Assembly: GCF_024437655.1 (NCBI RefSeq)
Contig: NZ_JANBVF010000025.1
Location: 1 to 64,000 of the forward strand
Direction of reading: 5' to 3'
DNA: 64,000 nt
Source: Chitinolyticbacter albus
GTDB lineage: Bacteria > Pseudomonadota > Gammaproteobacteria > Burkholderiales > Chitinibacteraceae
A program made the position numbers and the translations under genes. Shown here piece by piece: positions 55,533 to 64,000 of the stretch (position 1 is the stretch's first letter; the number at the start of each line of letters is the position of its first letter). Under the pieces are notes generated by a model that saw only the letters and a list, made by a program, of their open reading frames with translations, was not told the origin of the DNA and ran no database searches.

Positions 55533-56036
55533 TCAGCCGGCGCTCTGCCGCTCGCGCCACTCGACCAGGCGCTCGAACACCGGCTGCGGCACGTACTGGC
55601 TCACCACCTTTTCCCAGCCACTGGGACCAACCAGGCCTTTGACCATGGTCGAGCTGATTTCGGCGATTTCGCGCGGCGGCATCAGAAACACGGTGTCGAT
55701 ATGCGGCGCCAGATCGGCATTCACGTAGCGCATCTTGCGTTCGAACTCGTAATCGGCTGCTTCGCGGATGCCACGCACGATGAAATCAGCGTTCTCTTCG
55801 CGTGCGTAGTCAACGAGGAAGCGATTCTCGAAGATTTCCACCCGCAGATTGGACAGATGCGCCGTGGTTTCCTTCAGCATGGCCACACGCTCGGCTACGC
55901 TGAAGGTATACCTCTTGTCCGGATTCTCGCCGATGGCGACGATCATTTCGTCAAACACGCGCGTGCCGTGCTCGATCATCCATACATGGCCGTTGGTGAC
56001 CGGATCGAAACTGCCGGCGTAGACTCCGCGGCGCAT
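55533..56036 (-). CDS. coaD: Phosphopantetheine adenylyltransferase
   Basis: This 167-residue enzyme of coenzyme A synthesis transfers AMP to 4'-phosphopantetheine. It has [20 protein letters not shown] (nucleotidyltransferase T/HxGH motif) and the second motif [13 protein letters not shown]. Between the two lie [20 protein letters not shown] and [10 protein letters not shown]. The ATG at 56036 gives the family length; the frame is open further upstream without similarity. It diverges from the periplasmic binding protein gene. Confidence 0.95.
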   Translation of the reverse strand: MRRGVYAGSFDPVTNGHVWMIEHGTRVFDEMIVAIGENPDKRYTFSVAERVAMLKETTAHLSNLRVEIFENRFLVDYAREENADFIVRGIREAADYEFERKMRYVNADLAPHIDTVFLMPPREIAEISSTMVKGLVGPSGWEKVVSQYVPQPVFERLVEWRERQSAG

Positions 56037-56152
56037 AAGGTATTCCCCGTTGTGGCGGACAGCCACTATACCATCAGCGGGCATTAATTTAAGATGGTCC
56101 GAACATAGCGAACCGGCGCCGCTAGACGCGCCGCGCAAGGGAGGAGATTGAG

Positions 56153-57325
56153 ATGCTGCGTAAATTCCTGCTGCCCTGCCTGATGCTCGGCGTGTTGTCC
56201 CAAACAATCGCCGCCCCCGAGGACGAAGAGGTCGAAGCAGTCGATCGCACGCCCGAATCGGAGATCGTCATCGGCCAGTCCGTTCCCACCTCCGGCCTCA
56301 ATGCCGACACCGGCAAGGGGCTGGCGCTCGGCGCCTCGCTGTACTTTGGCCGCATCAATGCCCGCGGCGGCATCAACGGCGCCGTGATCAACCACAAGGT
56401 GCTCGACGATGCCAGCGATGGCAAACGCGCGCTCACCAACACCCGCACGCTGCTCGACAAGGAAAACGCGCTGCTGCTGGTGAACTACTACGGCGCGTCC
56501 GCCGCGACCGAAGTCGCCAATTCCGGCGTGCTCACCAATTCCGGCGTTGCGTTGATCGGCGTGCACTCCGGTGCGGAGTCGCTGCGCCAATCCCCCAATC
56601 CCAATATCTTCCAGACCCGCACCGGCTATGCGCAGGAGCTGGAAAAAACGATACAGCTCTTGACCGGCAACCTGGGCATCACCCGCGTCGGCGCGCTGGT
56701 GCAAAGCGATGCCGATGGCACTGCCGCATTGGCCGCACTGAAGGCCGCGCTGCAAAAGAGGCAGATCACACTGGCGATCGAGGCCCAGTTCGACGCGAAA
56801 AGCGGCGATGTGGCCAAGGCCACCGGCCAGCTGGCCAAGGCCAACCCGCAGGCGGTGCTGATCCTGGCTTCGTCCAAACCCGCTGCCGAGTTCGTCAAGC
56901 GCTACCGAGCCGCGGGGGGTACCAGCCAGCTCTACGGCATCTCGCTGATCCAGTTCGAGGACGTGATTCGCTATATCAGCGCCAAGAATGCGCACGGCCT
57001 CGGCATCTCGCAGGTCTACCCCTACCCGTCGAACGTGCAGATGCGCTTCATCCGCGAATTCCAGGAAGACGCGGGCCCCGTGCTGCGCAGCGGCGAGTTC
57101 CCCACCTACGCGGTGCTGGAAGGCTATCTGTCGGCTCGCCTCGCAGTCGAGGCACTCAAGCGCGCCGGCAAGAATCCGACCCGCCAGGCCATACTCGGCG
57201 CCATGGCCAGCATGGGGCGCATCGATCTGGGCGGCTTTATCATCGACTTCACCGGTACCCAGCGCCTGGGGTCCAAGTTTGTCGAGCTGACGATGATCTC
57301 GCCAACCGGCACGCTGACGCGCTAA
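56153..57325 (+). CDS. Periplasmic ABC substrate-binding protein (Peripla_BP_6, branched-chain amino acid type)
   Basis: This 390-residue protein has a signal peptide ([20 protein letters not shown]) followed by an acidic stretch [15 protein letters not shown] and a LivJ-like type I binding fold: [71 protein letters not shown]. No permease or ATPase genes are adjacent, so it is an orphan binding protein or a sensory partner. A terminator follows directly. Confidence 0.9.
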   Translation: MLRKFLLPCLMLGVLSQTIAAPEDEEVEAVDRTPESEIVIGQSVPTSGLNADTGKGLALGASLYFGRINARGGINGAVINHKVLDDASDGKRALTNTRTLLDKENALLLVNYYGASAATEVANSGVLTNSGVALIGVHSGAESLRQSPNPNIFQTRTGYAQELEKTIQLLTGNLGITRVGALVQSDADGTAALAALKAALQKRQITLAIEAQFDAKSGDVAKATGQLAKANPQAVLILASSKPAAEFVKRYRAAGGTSQLYGISLIQFEDVIRYISAKNAHGLGISQVYPYPSNVQMRFIREFQEDAGPVLRSGEFPTYAVLEGYLSARLAVEALKRAGKNPTRQAILGAMASMGRIDLGGFIIDFTGTQRLGSKFVELTMISPTGTLTR

Positions 57326-57343
57326 TTGCGCACCACAACCCGT

Positions 57344-57369
57344 AAAAAGCCGGCCTGCGCCGGCTTTTT
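57344..57369 (+). terminator. Rho-independent terminator after the binding protein gene
   Basis: The stem AAAAAGCCGGC-CTGC-GCCGGCTTTTT lies 18 bases after the stop codon. Confidence 0.93.
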
Positions 57370-57475
57370 TATTGCGCAGCTCACACCAGCATGACGGCAA
57401 TTTGACCCTTGCTTTGGCACGGCTCTAAGATGGCGCGGCAGTTTGCTGCGATTATCCAAATAACAGGGGATCAAG

Positions 57476-57868
57476 ATGAGCGAAGTCCAACCGGTACCAC
57501 CTAGCCAACCGTCCAACGATTCGACGACTTTTGCCGTGCTAGCATGGCTGGGCCTATTGCTACCGTTCATAGGTTTCGTCGCGCCACTGCTGGTCTTGTT
57601 GACGCAAAAGGAAGATGACTTGGCGCAAAGCCACTCCAAGGAAGCTCTGAACTGGATCATCACGGTGTTGCTGGTGGTCATTCCTGCATGGATCCTGGTT
57701 TCCATCCTTGTTTTCATCCCGGTACTGGGATGGATTTTGGTGGTAGTGATTCAGCTTGCACTGCTCGCACTAGCTATTGTCAGCCTGGTCTTCCTTATTC
57801 TGGGAGCGGTCAACGCCAGCAAGGGCCTGCACTATCGCCTGCCGTTCAACATCCGCCTGATCAAGTAA
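57476..57868 (+). CDS. DUF4870 membrane protein
   Basis: This 130-residue protein has a soluble Pro/Ser-rich start (VQPVPPSQPSNDSTTF), then three hydrophobic segments with the family motifs FAVLAWLGLLLPFIGFVAPL, SHSKEALNWIITVLLVVIPA and LGAVNASKGLHYRLPFNIRL. The function is unknown. It is a single-gene unit between two terminators, and the start is preceded by AGGGG. GC content is lower than that of its neighbours. Confidence 0.9.
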   Translation: MSEVQPVPPSQPSNDSTTFAVLAWLGLLLPFIGFVAPLLVLLTQKEDDLAQSHSKEALNWIITVLLVVIPAWILVSILVFIPVLGWILVVVIQLALLALAIVSLVFLILGAVNASKGLHYRLPFNIRLIK

Positions 57869-58253
57869 GCCGCATTCCGCCACTAAGCGGATCGCAAGCA
57901 AGGGCTGCCTTTCGGCAGCCCTTGGTGTTTTCAGTGACCGCCTGGTCGCTTGCCATTCACCATTCGATCAACGGTATGTTCGATGCGATGCTTTCATTGT
58001 TAGTCATTAAAATGCGAGGCATTTATTCAGCAAATCGACATGTATACCCATAGTTAAAAGTCATTTTGAAAGCGTGGCTCTGGTCAGGGTAAGGCATTGA
58101 ACGAGCAAGGGCTCCAGCCTGACCCGAATCGGGTGCGTAATGCCCCAACATTCGTACATTCGAATAGTTTCAACAACAGACATACCGGAACTTCTGCAAA
58201 GCACACGCTAGCCTGATGGCATTCTTCACCAGAACCCACAGGAGATAGTCGTC
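57869..58253. other. Gene-free stretch between the DUF4870 and PEP-CTERM genes
   Basis: Apart from the terminator at its start I see no gene here. The middle is AT-rich (GTTAGTCATTAAAATGCGAG). The last 200 bases should contain the promoter of the PEP-CTERM gene; I looked for a sigma-54 -24/-12 element, expected for such genes, and found no convincing match. AGGAGA before ATG 58254 is a good ribosome-binding site. Confidence 0.5.
57900..57923 (+). terminator. Hairpin terminator after the DUF4870 gene
   Basis: The stem AAGGGCTGCC-TTTC-GGCAGCCCTT is followed by GGTGTTTTC, so the T-run is weak. It lies 31 bases after the stop. Confidence 0.7.
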
Positions 58254-59075
58254 ATGCTTGTTCGCCGCCTTCTGCCCGCCATTGCTTGTGCGCTGCTCTC
58301 CCATGCAGCCCTCGCCATCCCCACCACCATCGATTCTGGCCAGGTCACGGTGGATTTCGATGCCGACCTGTTCACCTTTGGTATCGACTTCTACGACTAT
58401 GGTTTCACCAACTATATCGATCCGAACAGCCTGACCTATGGCGCTTCCAGCAACGGTGTGGAAATCGATTTTGGCAGCCAGATGTCGCTATTCGACTACG
58501 CCATCAATGAAAGCGATCCGCTGCTGCCCGTGCACGCCTTCTTCGATGCGAGCTTCGCCTTCAATGCCAAGCCGGGCCACCGTATCGTCGGCTACACCAT
58601 CGATTTCATCGGCAGCTACAACATCGAACATCCCGGCGGTGTCGGCATGGGCGTGGATGGTGTGGGCTGGACCGGCTTCGGCAGCGGCAGTGGTTCATTC
58701 TCGGAGCGGCTGACCTACAACGATCCGACCGCGCCGGTACTACGGGGCTCGGCCGAAGCGCTGGGCACCGTCGAATACATCGAGGTACAGGTGGGAACCG
58801 AGCTGGTCCAGGTCGGCACCGAATGGCAGCCTGATCCGGCTTGCGCCCCCGATCCCGATTGCCAGCTGATCGAAGTTCCCATCTTCGAGGAAGTGCCGGT
58901 CTATATGCAGCAGGCCGACCTTGGTGCAGCCGACCTCTATCTGCAGCGCATCGCCTTCAATGCCATTACCGCGCCGGTGCCGGAGCCTGAAACCTATGCC
59001 TTGCTGCTGACAGGTGGCGGCCTCGTCGGTTGGGCAGGCCGGCGCAGGGCCCGGGCGAACAAGACGCGCGCCTGA
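58254..59075 (+). CDS. PEP-CTERM sorting-domain exported protein
   Basis: This 273-residue protein has a signal peptide (LLPAIACALLSHAALA), a beta-rich middle with no recognised domain (VTVDFDADLFTFGIDFYDYG, GSFSERLTYNDP) and the C-terminal tripartite PEP-CTERM signal: VPEPETYALLLTGGGLVGW followed by the basic tail AGRRRARANK. Such proteins are processed by exosortase (EpsH/XrtA) and usually go to an extracellular polymer. No exosortase or exopolysaccharide genes are in the window, so the sorting machinery must be elsewhere in the genome. Confidence 0.9.
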   Translation: MLVRRLLPAIACALLSHAALAIPTTIDSGQVTVDFDADLFTFGIDFYDYGFTNYIDPNSLTYGASSNGVEIDFGSQMSLFDYAINESDPLLPVHAFFDASFAFNAKPGHRIVGYTIDFIGSYNIEHPGGVGMGVDGVGWTGFGSGSGSFSERLTYNDPTAPVLRGSAEALGTVEYIEVQVGTELVQVGTEWQPDPACAPDPDCQLIEVPIFEEVPVYMQQADLGAADLYLQRIAFNAITAPVPEPETYALLLTGGGLVGWAGRRRARANKTRA

Positions 59076-59091
59076 TCCACCATCGCCCATG

Positions 59092-59117
59092 AAAAAGGAG
59101 CGCCGAGGCGCTCCTTT
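59092..59117. terminator. Bidirectional terminator between the PEP-CTERM gene and purL
   Basis: The stem AAAAAGGAGCGCC-GA-GGCGCTCCTTTTT is flanked by A and T runs and lies between two convergent genes. Confidence 0.93.
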
Positions 59118-59137
59118 TTTCTTCAGCCTGCCGCGGC

Positions 59138-62100
59138 TCAGCCCAGCCAACGACGCGCGTTGCGGAACATGCGCAGCCACGGGCTGTCCTCGCCCCAGTG
59201 TTCCGGGTGCCAGGAGAGTTGCGTGGTGCGGAACACGCGCTCCGGGTGCGGCATCATGATGCTGAAACGACCATCCGGCGTGGTCACGCCGGCGACGCCC
59301 TTGGGGCTGCCGTTCGGGTTCATCGGGTAGGCTTCGGTCGGCTTGCCGTGGCTGTCGACATAGCGCATCGCGACGATGGCCTTCTTCAACTCGCCCTGCT
59401 GGCCGAAGTTGGCAAAACCCTCGCCATGGCTCACCACCACCGGCAACTTGCTGCCCGCCATGCCGCCGAAGAACAGCGACGGCGATTCGGGCAGCTCGAC
59501 CATGGTCAGGCGCGCCTCGAACTGCTCGCTCTGGTTGCGGGTGAACTTGGGCCACGCCTCGGCGCCCGGAATGATGCCGGCCAGGTTGGCCATCATCTGG
59601 CAGCCATTGCAGACGCCAAGACCGAAGGTATCGGCACGGTGGAAGAAGGCATCGAACTCGGCCCGCGCCCGTTCATTGAACAGGATGCTCTTGGCCCAGC
59701 CCTCCCCGGCGCCCAGCACGTCGCCGTAGCTGAAACCACCGCAGGCCGCGAGGCCCTGGAAGTCGGCCAAGCTGACGCGGCCAGCGATCAGATCGCTCAT
59801 ATGCACGTCGATGGCGGAGAAGCCAGCACGGGTGAACGCGGCGGCCATCTCGATCTGGCCGTTCACACCCTGCTCGCGCAGGATGGCGATCTTGGGGTTC
59901 ACACCGGTGTTGATAAAGGGCGCGGCGACGTTGTCGCCGAGTTCGAAGGTCGGCTGGGCGAATAGACCCTTGTCGTGCCTATCCTCGATACGGGCGAACT
60001 CGGCATCAGCACACGCGGGGTTGTCGCGCAGGCGCTGGATGCGCCAGCTGGTCTCGCTCCAGGCCTTCTGCAGCTCGACGCGCGGCTCGTCCAGCAGCAG
60101 GCGGTTGCGCTTCTTGATCTTGAGACGGTCGTCGTGGTTCAGGCTGCCGACCACGTGCAGCTCGCTACGGATGCCCACGTTGGAGAACGCGGCGATCACG
60201 GCCGCCGTGTCGCTGCGTTTCACCTGCAGCAAGGCGCCCAGTTCCTCGTTGAACAGCACGCCCATCACGCGGCCGTTCTCGCCACGTGCCACATCCTCGG
60301 GCGACAGCTCGTCTTCCTCACGGGCACGACGGCGGCGTTCGATGCAGACCTCGTCGATATCGAGCGACACGCCGACGCGGCTGGCGAACATCATTTCCGA
60401 TACGGCGCCGATCAGGCCACCATCCGAGCGATCGTGATAGGCAAGGATGCGGCCTTCGGCGTTGAGCCTCTGCACGGTGGCGAAGAAGGACTTCAGGTGC
60501 GGCACGCTGACCACGTCCGGCGCCCACTGGCCCACCTGCTTGTACACCTGCGCCAGTGCCGAGCCGCCAAGGCGGCACTTGCCGTCGCCCAGGTCGATCA
60601 GGATCAGGTCGGTATCGAACTCGGGCTTGAGCACCGGGGTGAGCGTCTTCCTCACGTCGGTGACCGGGGCGAAGGCCGAGACGACCAGCGACATCGGCGC
60701 GACCACTTCCTTGTTCTGGCCACCCTCTTCCCACACTGTCTTCATCGACAGCGAATCCTTGCCCACCGGGATGGAGACACCCAGTTCGCGGCACAGCTCG
60801 AGGCCAACGGCCTTCACTGTGTCGTAGAGGCGCGCATCTTCGCCCGGGTGGCCCGCCGCAGCCATCCAGTTGGCGGACAGTTTCACGTCGGAGAGCTTGG
60901 CAATCGGCGCGGCAGCGATGTTGAGCAGCGATTCGGCCACGGCCATGCGGCCCGACGCCGGCGCATTCAAGAGCGCCAGCGGCGTGCGCTCGCCCATCGC
61001 CATCGCTTCGCCCTTGTAGGTAGCCAAGCCCATGGTGGTGACCGCCACATCGGCCAGCGGCACCTGCCACGGGCCGACCATCTGGTCGCGCGCGGTCATG
61101 CCGCCGACGGTACGGTCCCCAATGGTGACGAGGAAGTTCTTGTTCGCCACCGTCGGCAGGCGCAGCACGCGGTACAGCGATTCCTTGATGTCCAGCGCCG
61201 ACGAATCGAACACCTGCACTTCCGGCTTGATCCGTGCCACGTCGCGCGTCATCTTGGGCGGCTTGCCGAGCAGCACGTCCATCGGCATGTCGACTGGCTT
61301 GTTGCCGAAATGCGGATCTTCGACAGTGAGCTGCTTCTGGTCGGTGGTGCGGCCGATCACGGCGTACGGGCAGCGCTCGCGCTCGCAGATCGCCTCGAAT
61401 GCCAAGAGGTCAGCCGGCGAGATGCCGAGCACGTAGCGCTCCTGCGATTCGTTCGACCAGATTTCCTTGGGCGCCATGCCCGATTCCTCGATGTTCACCT
61501 TGCGCAGGTTGAACACCGCGCCCATTCCGGCGTCGTTTACCAGCTCCGGGAAGGCGTTGGAGATGCCGCCAGCGCCAACGTCGTGGATGGACTGGATGGG
61601 GTTCCTGGCACCGAGCTGCCAGCAACGGTCGATCACTTCCTGGCAGCGACGCTGGATTTCCGGGTTGCCGCGCTGCACCGAGTCGAAATCGAGGTCGGCC
61701 GCATTGGCACCGGTCGCCATCGAGCTGGCGGCGCCGCCGCCCATGCCGATCAGCATGCCTGGGCCACCCAACTGGATCAGCAGGCTGCCTTCGGGCAAGG
61801 CGTTCTTGCCAACGTGGATGGCGGCGATGTTGCCGAGGCCACCGGCGATCATGATGGGCTTGTGGTAGCCACGGCGCGCGCCGTCGAAGCTCTCTTCGAA
61901 GGTACGGAAGTAACCAGCGAGGTTGGGACGGCCGAATTCGTTATTGAACGCGGCGGCGCCGATCGGGCCTTCGATCATGATATCGAGCGCGGAGGCGATG
62001 CGGTCGGGCTTGCCGTAGGCCGGATCTTCCCACGGCTGGATCGCGCCGGGGATATTGAGGTTGGAGACGGTGAAGCCTGCGAGGCCCGCCTTGGGCCGCG

Positions 62101-63088
62101 AACCACGGCCAGTGGCGCCCTCGTCGCGGATTTCGCCGCCCGAACCGGTAGCCGCGCCGGGGAAAGGCGAAATCGCGGTCGGGTGGTTGTGCGTTTCCAC
62201 CTTCATCAGGATGTGGGTCTGCTCGCGGTTGAAGCCATAGGCCTTGTCGCCCGCAGCGGGGTAGAAGCGCTCGATCTCGTCGCCCTCAATCACCGAGGCA
62301 TTGTCCGAATACGCCACTACCGTGCCCTCGGGCGCGGCCTTGTGCGTCTCGCGGATCATGCCGAACAGGCTGTGCGATTGCGCTTCGCCATCGATGACGA
62401 AATCGGCGTTGAAGATCTTGTGGCGACAGTGCTCGGAATTGGCCTGCGCGAACATCGTGAGTTCGACGTCGGTCGGATTGCGCCCCAGCTTGCCAAAGTT
62501 CTCGACCAGGTAATCGATCTCGTCTTCCGACAGCGCGAGGCCAAACTCGCCGTTCGCGGCTTCCAGCGCGGCACGGCCACCGCCCAGTACGTCGACGCTG
62601 GTCAAAGGCTTGGGATCGAAGTGACGGAACAGCTCGGCGCCGGCGTCCAGCGTCTCGAACACCTGCTCGGTCATCCGGTCGTGAATCAGCGGGATCAGCA
62701 GGCTCTGCTCGGCGGTGGAGAGCGGCGAGCCGTCCGGCTTGCTGGCGTACACGGCCATGCCGCGCTCGACGCGCGCCACCTGTTCCAGGCCGCAGTGCTG
62801 GACGATGTCGGTCGCCTTGGAGGCCCACGGCGAAATGGTACCCAACCGTGGCAACACCAGCAGCAGTTTGCCTTTGGCCTCACCGACGCGGGCGGGCTCG
62901 CCATAGCTCAGTACCCGTTCGAGCACCTGCTGCTCTGCGGTATCGAGCGCACCGGCCACTTCGATGAAATGCCAGTACTCGGCGTAAAGCGTAGCGCTGA
63001 CGCCTTGCGCCGCCAGCGCGGCCAGCAATTTGTCGATACGAAATGCGGAAAGCGCAGCGCCACCGCGCAGCTTGAGGACATCAGCCAT
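59138..63088 (-). CDS. purL: Phosphoribosylformylglycinamidine synthase (FGAM synthase), large single-chain type
   Basis: This 1316-residue enzyme performs the fourth step of purine synthesis, turning FGAR, glutamine and ATP into FGAM. From the N-terminus it has a PurS-like part, the linker, FGAM domains with [20 protein letters not shown] and [19 protein letters not shown], and auxiliary ADP site residues. A C-terminal class I glutaminase carries the nucleophile [17 protein letters not shown] and the catalytic dyad [10 protein letters not shown]. The start is ATG 63088, as the family begins with [10 protein letters not shown]. It is monocistronic and convergent with the PEP-CTERM gene. Confidence 0.97.
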   Translation of the reverse strand: MADVLKLRGGAALSAFRIDKLLAALAAQGVSATLYAEYWHFIEVAGALDTAEQQVLERVLSYGEPARVGEAKGKLLLVLPRLGTISPWASKATDIVQHCGLEQVARVERGMAVYASKPDGSPLSTAEQSLLIPLIHDRMTEQVFETLDAGAELFRHFDPKPLTSVDVLGGGRAALEAANGEFGLALSEDEIDYLVENFGKLGRNPTDVELTMFAQANSEHCRHKIFNADFVIDGEAQSHSLFGMIRETHKAAPEGTVVAYSDNASVIEGDEIERFYPAAGDKAYGFNREQTHILMKVETHNHPTAISPFPGAATGSGGEIRDEGATGRGSRPKAGLAGFTVSNLNIPGAIQPWEDPAYGKPDRIASALDIMIEGPIGAAAFNNEFGRPNLAGYFRTFEESFDGARRGYHKPIMIAGGLGNIAAIHVGKNALPEGSLLIQLGGPGMLIGMGGGAASSMATGANAADLDFDSVQRGNPEIQRRCQEVIDRCWQLGARNPIQSIHDVGAGGISNAFPELVNDAGMGAVFNLRKVNIEESGMAPKEIWSNESQERYVLGISPADLLAFEAICERERCPYAVIGRTTDQKQLTVEDPHFGNKPVDMPMDVLLGKPPKMTRDVARIKPEVQVFDSSALDIKESLYRVLRLPTVANKNFLVTIGDRTVGGMTARDQMVGPWQVPLADVAVTTMGLATYKGEAMAMGERTPLALLNAPASGRMAVAESLLNIAAAPIAKLSDVKLSANWMAAAGHPGEDARLYDTVKAVGLELCRELGVSIPVGKDSLSMKTVWEEGGQNKEVVAPMSLVVSAFAPVTDVRKTLTPVLKPEFDTDLILIDLGDGKCRLGGSALAQVYKQVGQWAPDVVSVPHLKSFFATVQRLNAEGRILAYHDRSDGGLIGAVSEMMFASRVGVSLDIDEVCIERRRRAREEDELSPEDVARGENGRVMGVLFNEELGALLQVKRSDTAAVIAAFSNVGIRSELHVVGSLNHDDRLKIKKRNRLLLDEPRVELQKAWSETSWRIQRLRDNPACADAEFARIEDRHDKGLFAQPTFELGDNVAAPFINTGVNPKIAILREQGVNGQIEMAAAFTRAGFSAIDVHMSDLIAGRVSLADFQGLAACGGFSYGDVLGAGEGWAKSILFNERARAEFDAFFHRADTFGLGVCNGCQMMANLAGIIPGAEAWPKFTRNQSEQFEARLTMVELPESPSLFFGGMAGSKLPVVVSHGEGFANFGQQGELKKAIVAMRYVDSHGKPTEAYPMNPNGSPKGVAGVTTPDGRFSIMMPHPERVFRTTQLSWHPEHWGEDSPWLRMFRNARRWLG

Positions 63089-63398
63089 GAGTCGGATCCG
63101 AGGGGTCGCAAGGAAAACAGTGGCGTACGGCACGGGCCGGACGCCGAAATCAGCAAGGCGTAATCATACCGGAAAGCCGGGATTTGCTGGCGCCCCCAAG
63201 GCGCAAAAGCCGCCGCGCGTCGCGATGGGGTGCACAGGCGCATCCATCGGCTACGTCCGTCGCTCGCAACAATTTGGGCAAAATCGAAGCTGGCAGCCCC
63301 TCGGCAATCGCACTACACTGTCAGCAATTCGCTGTTTTCTTACTGCGCCGCCGCAGGCCGCGCTGCCCCCGTTTACCTGCCTTGCCTGGAGAAATCCC

Positions 63399-64000
63399 AT
63401 GAGCCGTCCCGCCGGATCGCAGCTGAAGCTCAGCTGGGAATGCGTTTCCAACCACTACGACGGCGACACCTTCCTCGCTCGCCTCACGCTGACCAACCAC
63501 TCAAACATTCCGCTGTCCGGCACCGACTGGGCGCTGTACTTCAACGCCTGCCGCAAAATCAAGCCGGAGACCGTGACCGGCGGCGTAGCGACCAGCCACG
63601 TGAACGGCGATCTGTCCAAGCTCACCCCGACCGCCGAATTCGGCACGCTGGCGCCGGGCGAGAGCCGGGTGATCGAGTACGTCGGCATCTTCTGGGTGAT
63701 CCAGGAAACCGACGCGCCGCTGGGCTTCTATATCGTCTACGGCGACGGCCAGGCCAATGCCCGCGCCGAGGCTATCGGTGATCCAAGCATCGTGCCGTTC
63801 GAGCGCCCGGAACAGCGCAACCGTTCGCTGGCCGACAAGGTGCCACTGGTTACGCCGCAATCGCGCTACGCCGACAATGAAAAGCTCTCGCAGCTGCCAG
63901 CCGGCGAAGTCGGCAAGATCACGCCGACGCCGCTACAGGCGAGCTACGGCAATGGCGAATTCGTCATCAATAGCGACACGCTGGTGGTATTCCCGATTGA
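63399..64000 (+). CDS. Beta-N-acetylhexosaminidase (chitobiase), N-terminal part (runs off window)
   Basis: The first 200 residues of a larger protein; the frame is still open at the last base. The start LKLSWECVSNHYDGDTFLAR followed by LTLTNHSNIPLSGTDWALYF and NACRKIKPETVTGG is the CHB_HEX cellulose-binding-like domain that opens bacterial chitobiases. After it, AEFGTLAPGESRVIEYVG and PLGFYIVYGDGQ follow; the GH20 catalytic barrel would lie beyond the window. GGAG precedes the ATG. No signal peptide is seen before the domain, so the enzyme may be cytoplasmic or exported without a classical leader. It would release GlcNAc from chito-oligosaccharides. Confidence 0.88.
   Translation, partial: MSRPAGSQLKLSWECVSNHYDGDTFLARLTLTNHSNIPLSGTDWALYFNACRKIKPETVTGGVATSHVNGDLSKLTPTAEFGTLAPGESRVIEYVGIFWVIQETDAPLGFYIVYGDGQANARAEAIGDPSIVPFERPEQRNRSLADKVPLVTPQSRYADNEKLSQLPAGEVGKITPTPLQASYGNGEFVINSDTLVVFPI

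Noticed and set aside
59975-63163. Open frame of more than 1000 codons antisense to purL
   Set aside because: It is a mirror of the strong codon bias of purL on the opposite strand. Its translation is low-complexity His/Arg/Ala/Val-rich with no domain, and purL is certain.

Overview
The window is a GC-rich (roughly 60-65 %) chromosomal stretch of a betaproteobacterium, most likely of the order Neisseriales and near the chitin-degrading genera of Chitinibacteraceae. This placement is an inference from gene content: a CHB_HEX chitobiase at the right edge, a PIG-L deacetylase, a PEP-CTERM protein, a holB-pilZ-tatD block and many betaproteobacterial housekeeping genes. No rRNA, tRNA or CRISPR array was recognised.

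Left part (1-11.1 kb): a type VI secretion accessory locus. The 3' end of vgrG is followed by a complete PAAR-less Rhs effector with an AHH-type HNH nuclease tip and its Imm11-like immunity gene. Downstream lies a graveyard of displaced Rhs C-termini. It holds a second AHH toxin with an Imm11-like protein, a truncated WHH nuclease with a SUKH (SMI1/KNR4) immunity protein, an unrecognised toxin tip with a small immunity candidate, and a last eroded Rhs core. A perfectly periodic 4 x 124-bp array, ended by an inverted copy of its own first 20 bases, sits between the first two cassettes. Immunity genes are AT-rich and intact, while the Rhs cores carry stops and frameshifts.

Middle part (11.2-42.3 kb): mostly chromosomal housekeeping genes. 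These are a hybrid histidine kinase, a lipoprotein, metNIQ, a CSD-DUF1294/DUF2238/PAP2-like trio, the replication/isoprenoid cluster (tatD, pilZ, holB, tmk, dxs, ispA, xseB), a GlmS-like protein without the glutaminase cysteine, MOSC, YheT, phosphomannomutase, nadC, two TatD paralogues and a convergent TerC/DUF475 pair. Two odd enzymes sit side by side at 36.5-38.2 kb: a signal-peptidase-I-like protein lacking the Ser/Lys dyad, and a tryptophanyl-tRNA-synthetase-like protein lacking KMSKS. The latter is preceded by a leader with a 22-codon ORF and four hairpins.

Accessory island (42.3-45.8 kb): an AT-rich DUF262 + HEPN pair, a probable defence or toxin-antitoxin module, flanked by about 190-bp inverted repeats. 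The DUF262 gene is cut by one in-frame TGA at a conserved glycine position.

Right part (45.8-64 kb): a LytTR/LytS two-component system, a 268-bp MITE-like element, and a five-gene operon (LolD-like ATPase, DUF2306 protein, FtsX-type permease, LolA-like periplasmic protein, outer-membrane barrel) that looks like an inner-to-outer membrane lipid or lipoprotein export route. Then come a DnaQ-GIY-YIG fusion, a stand-alone RlmK-type methyltransferase, coaD, a periplasmic binding protein, a DUF4870 protein, a PEP-CTERM protein, purL and the start of a chitobiase gene.
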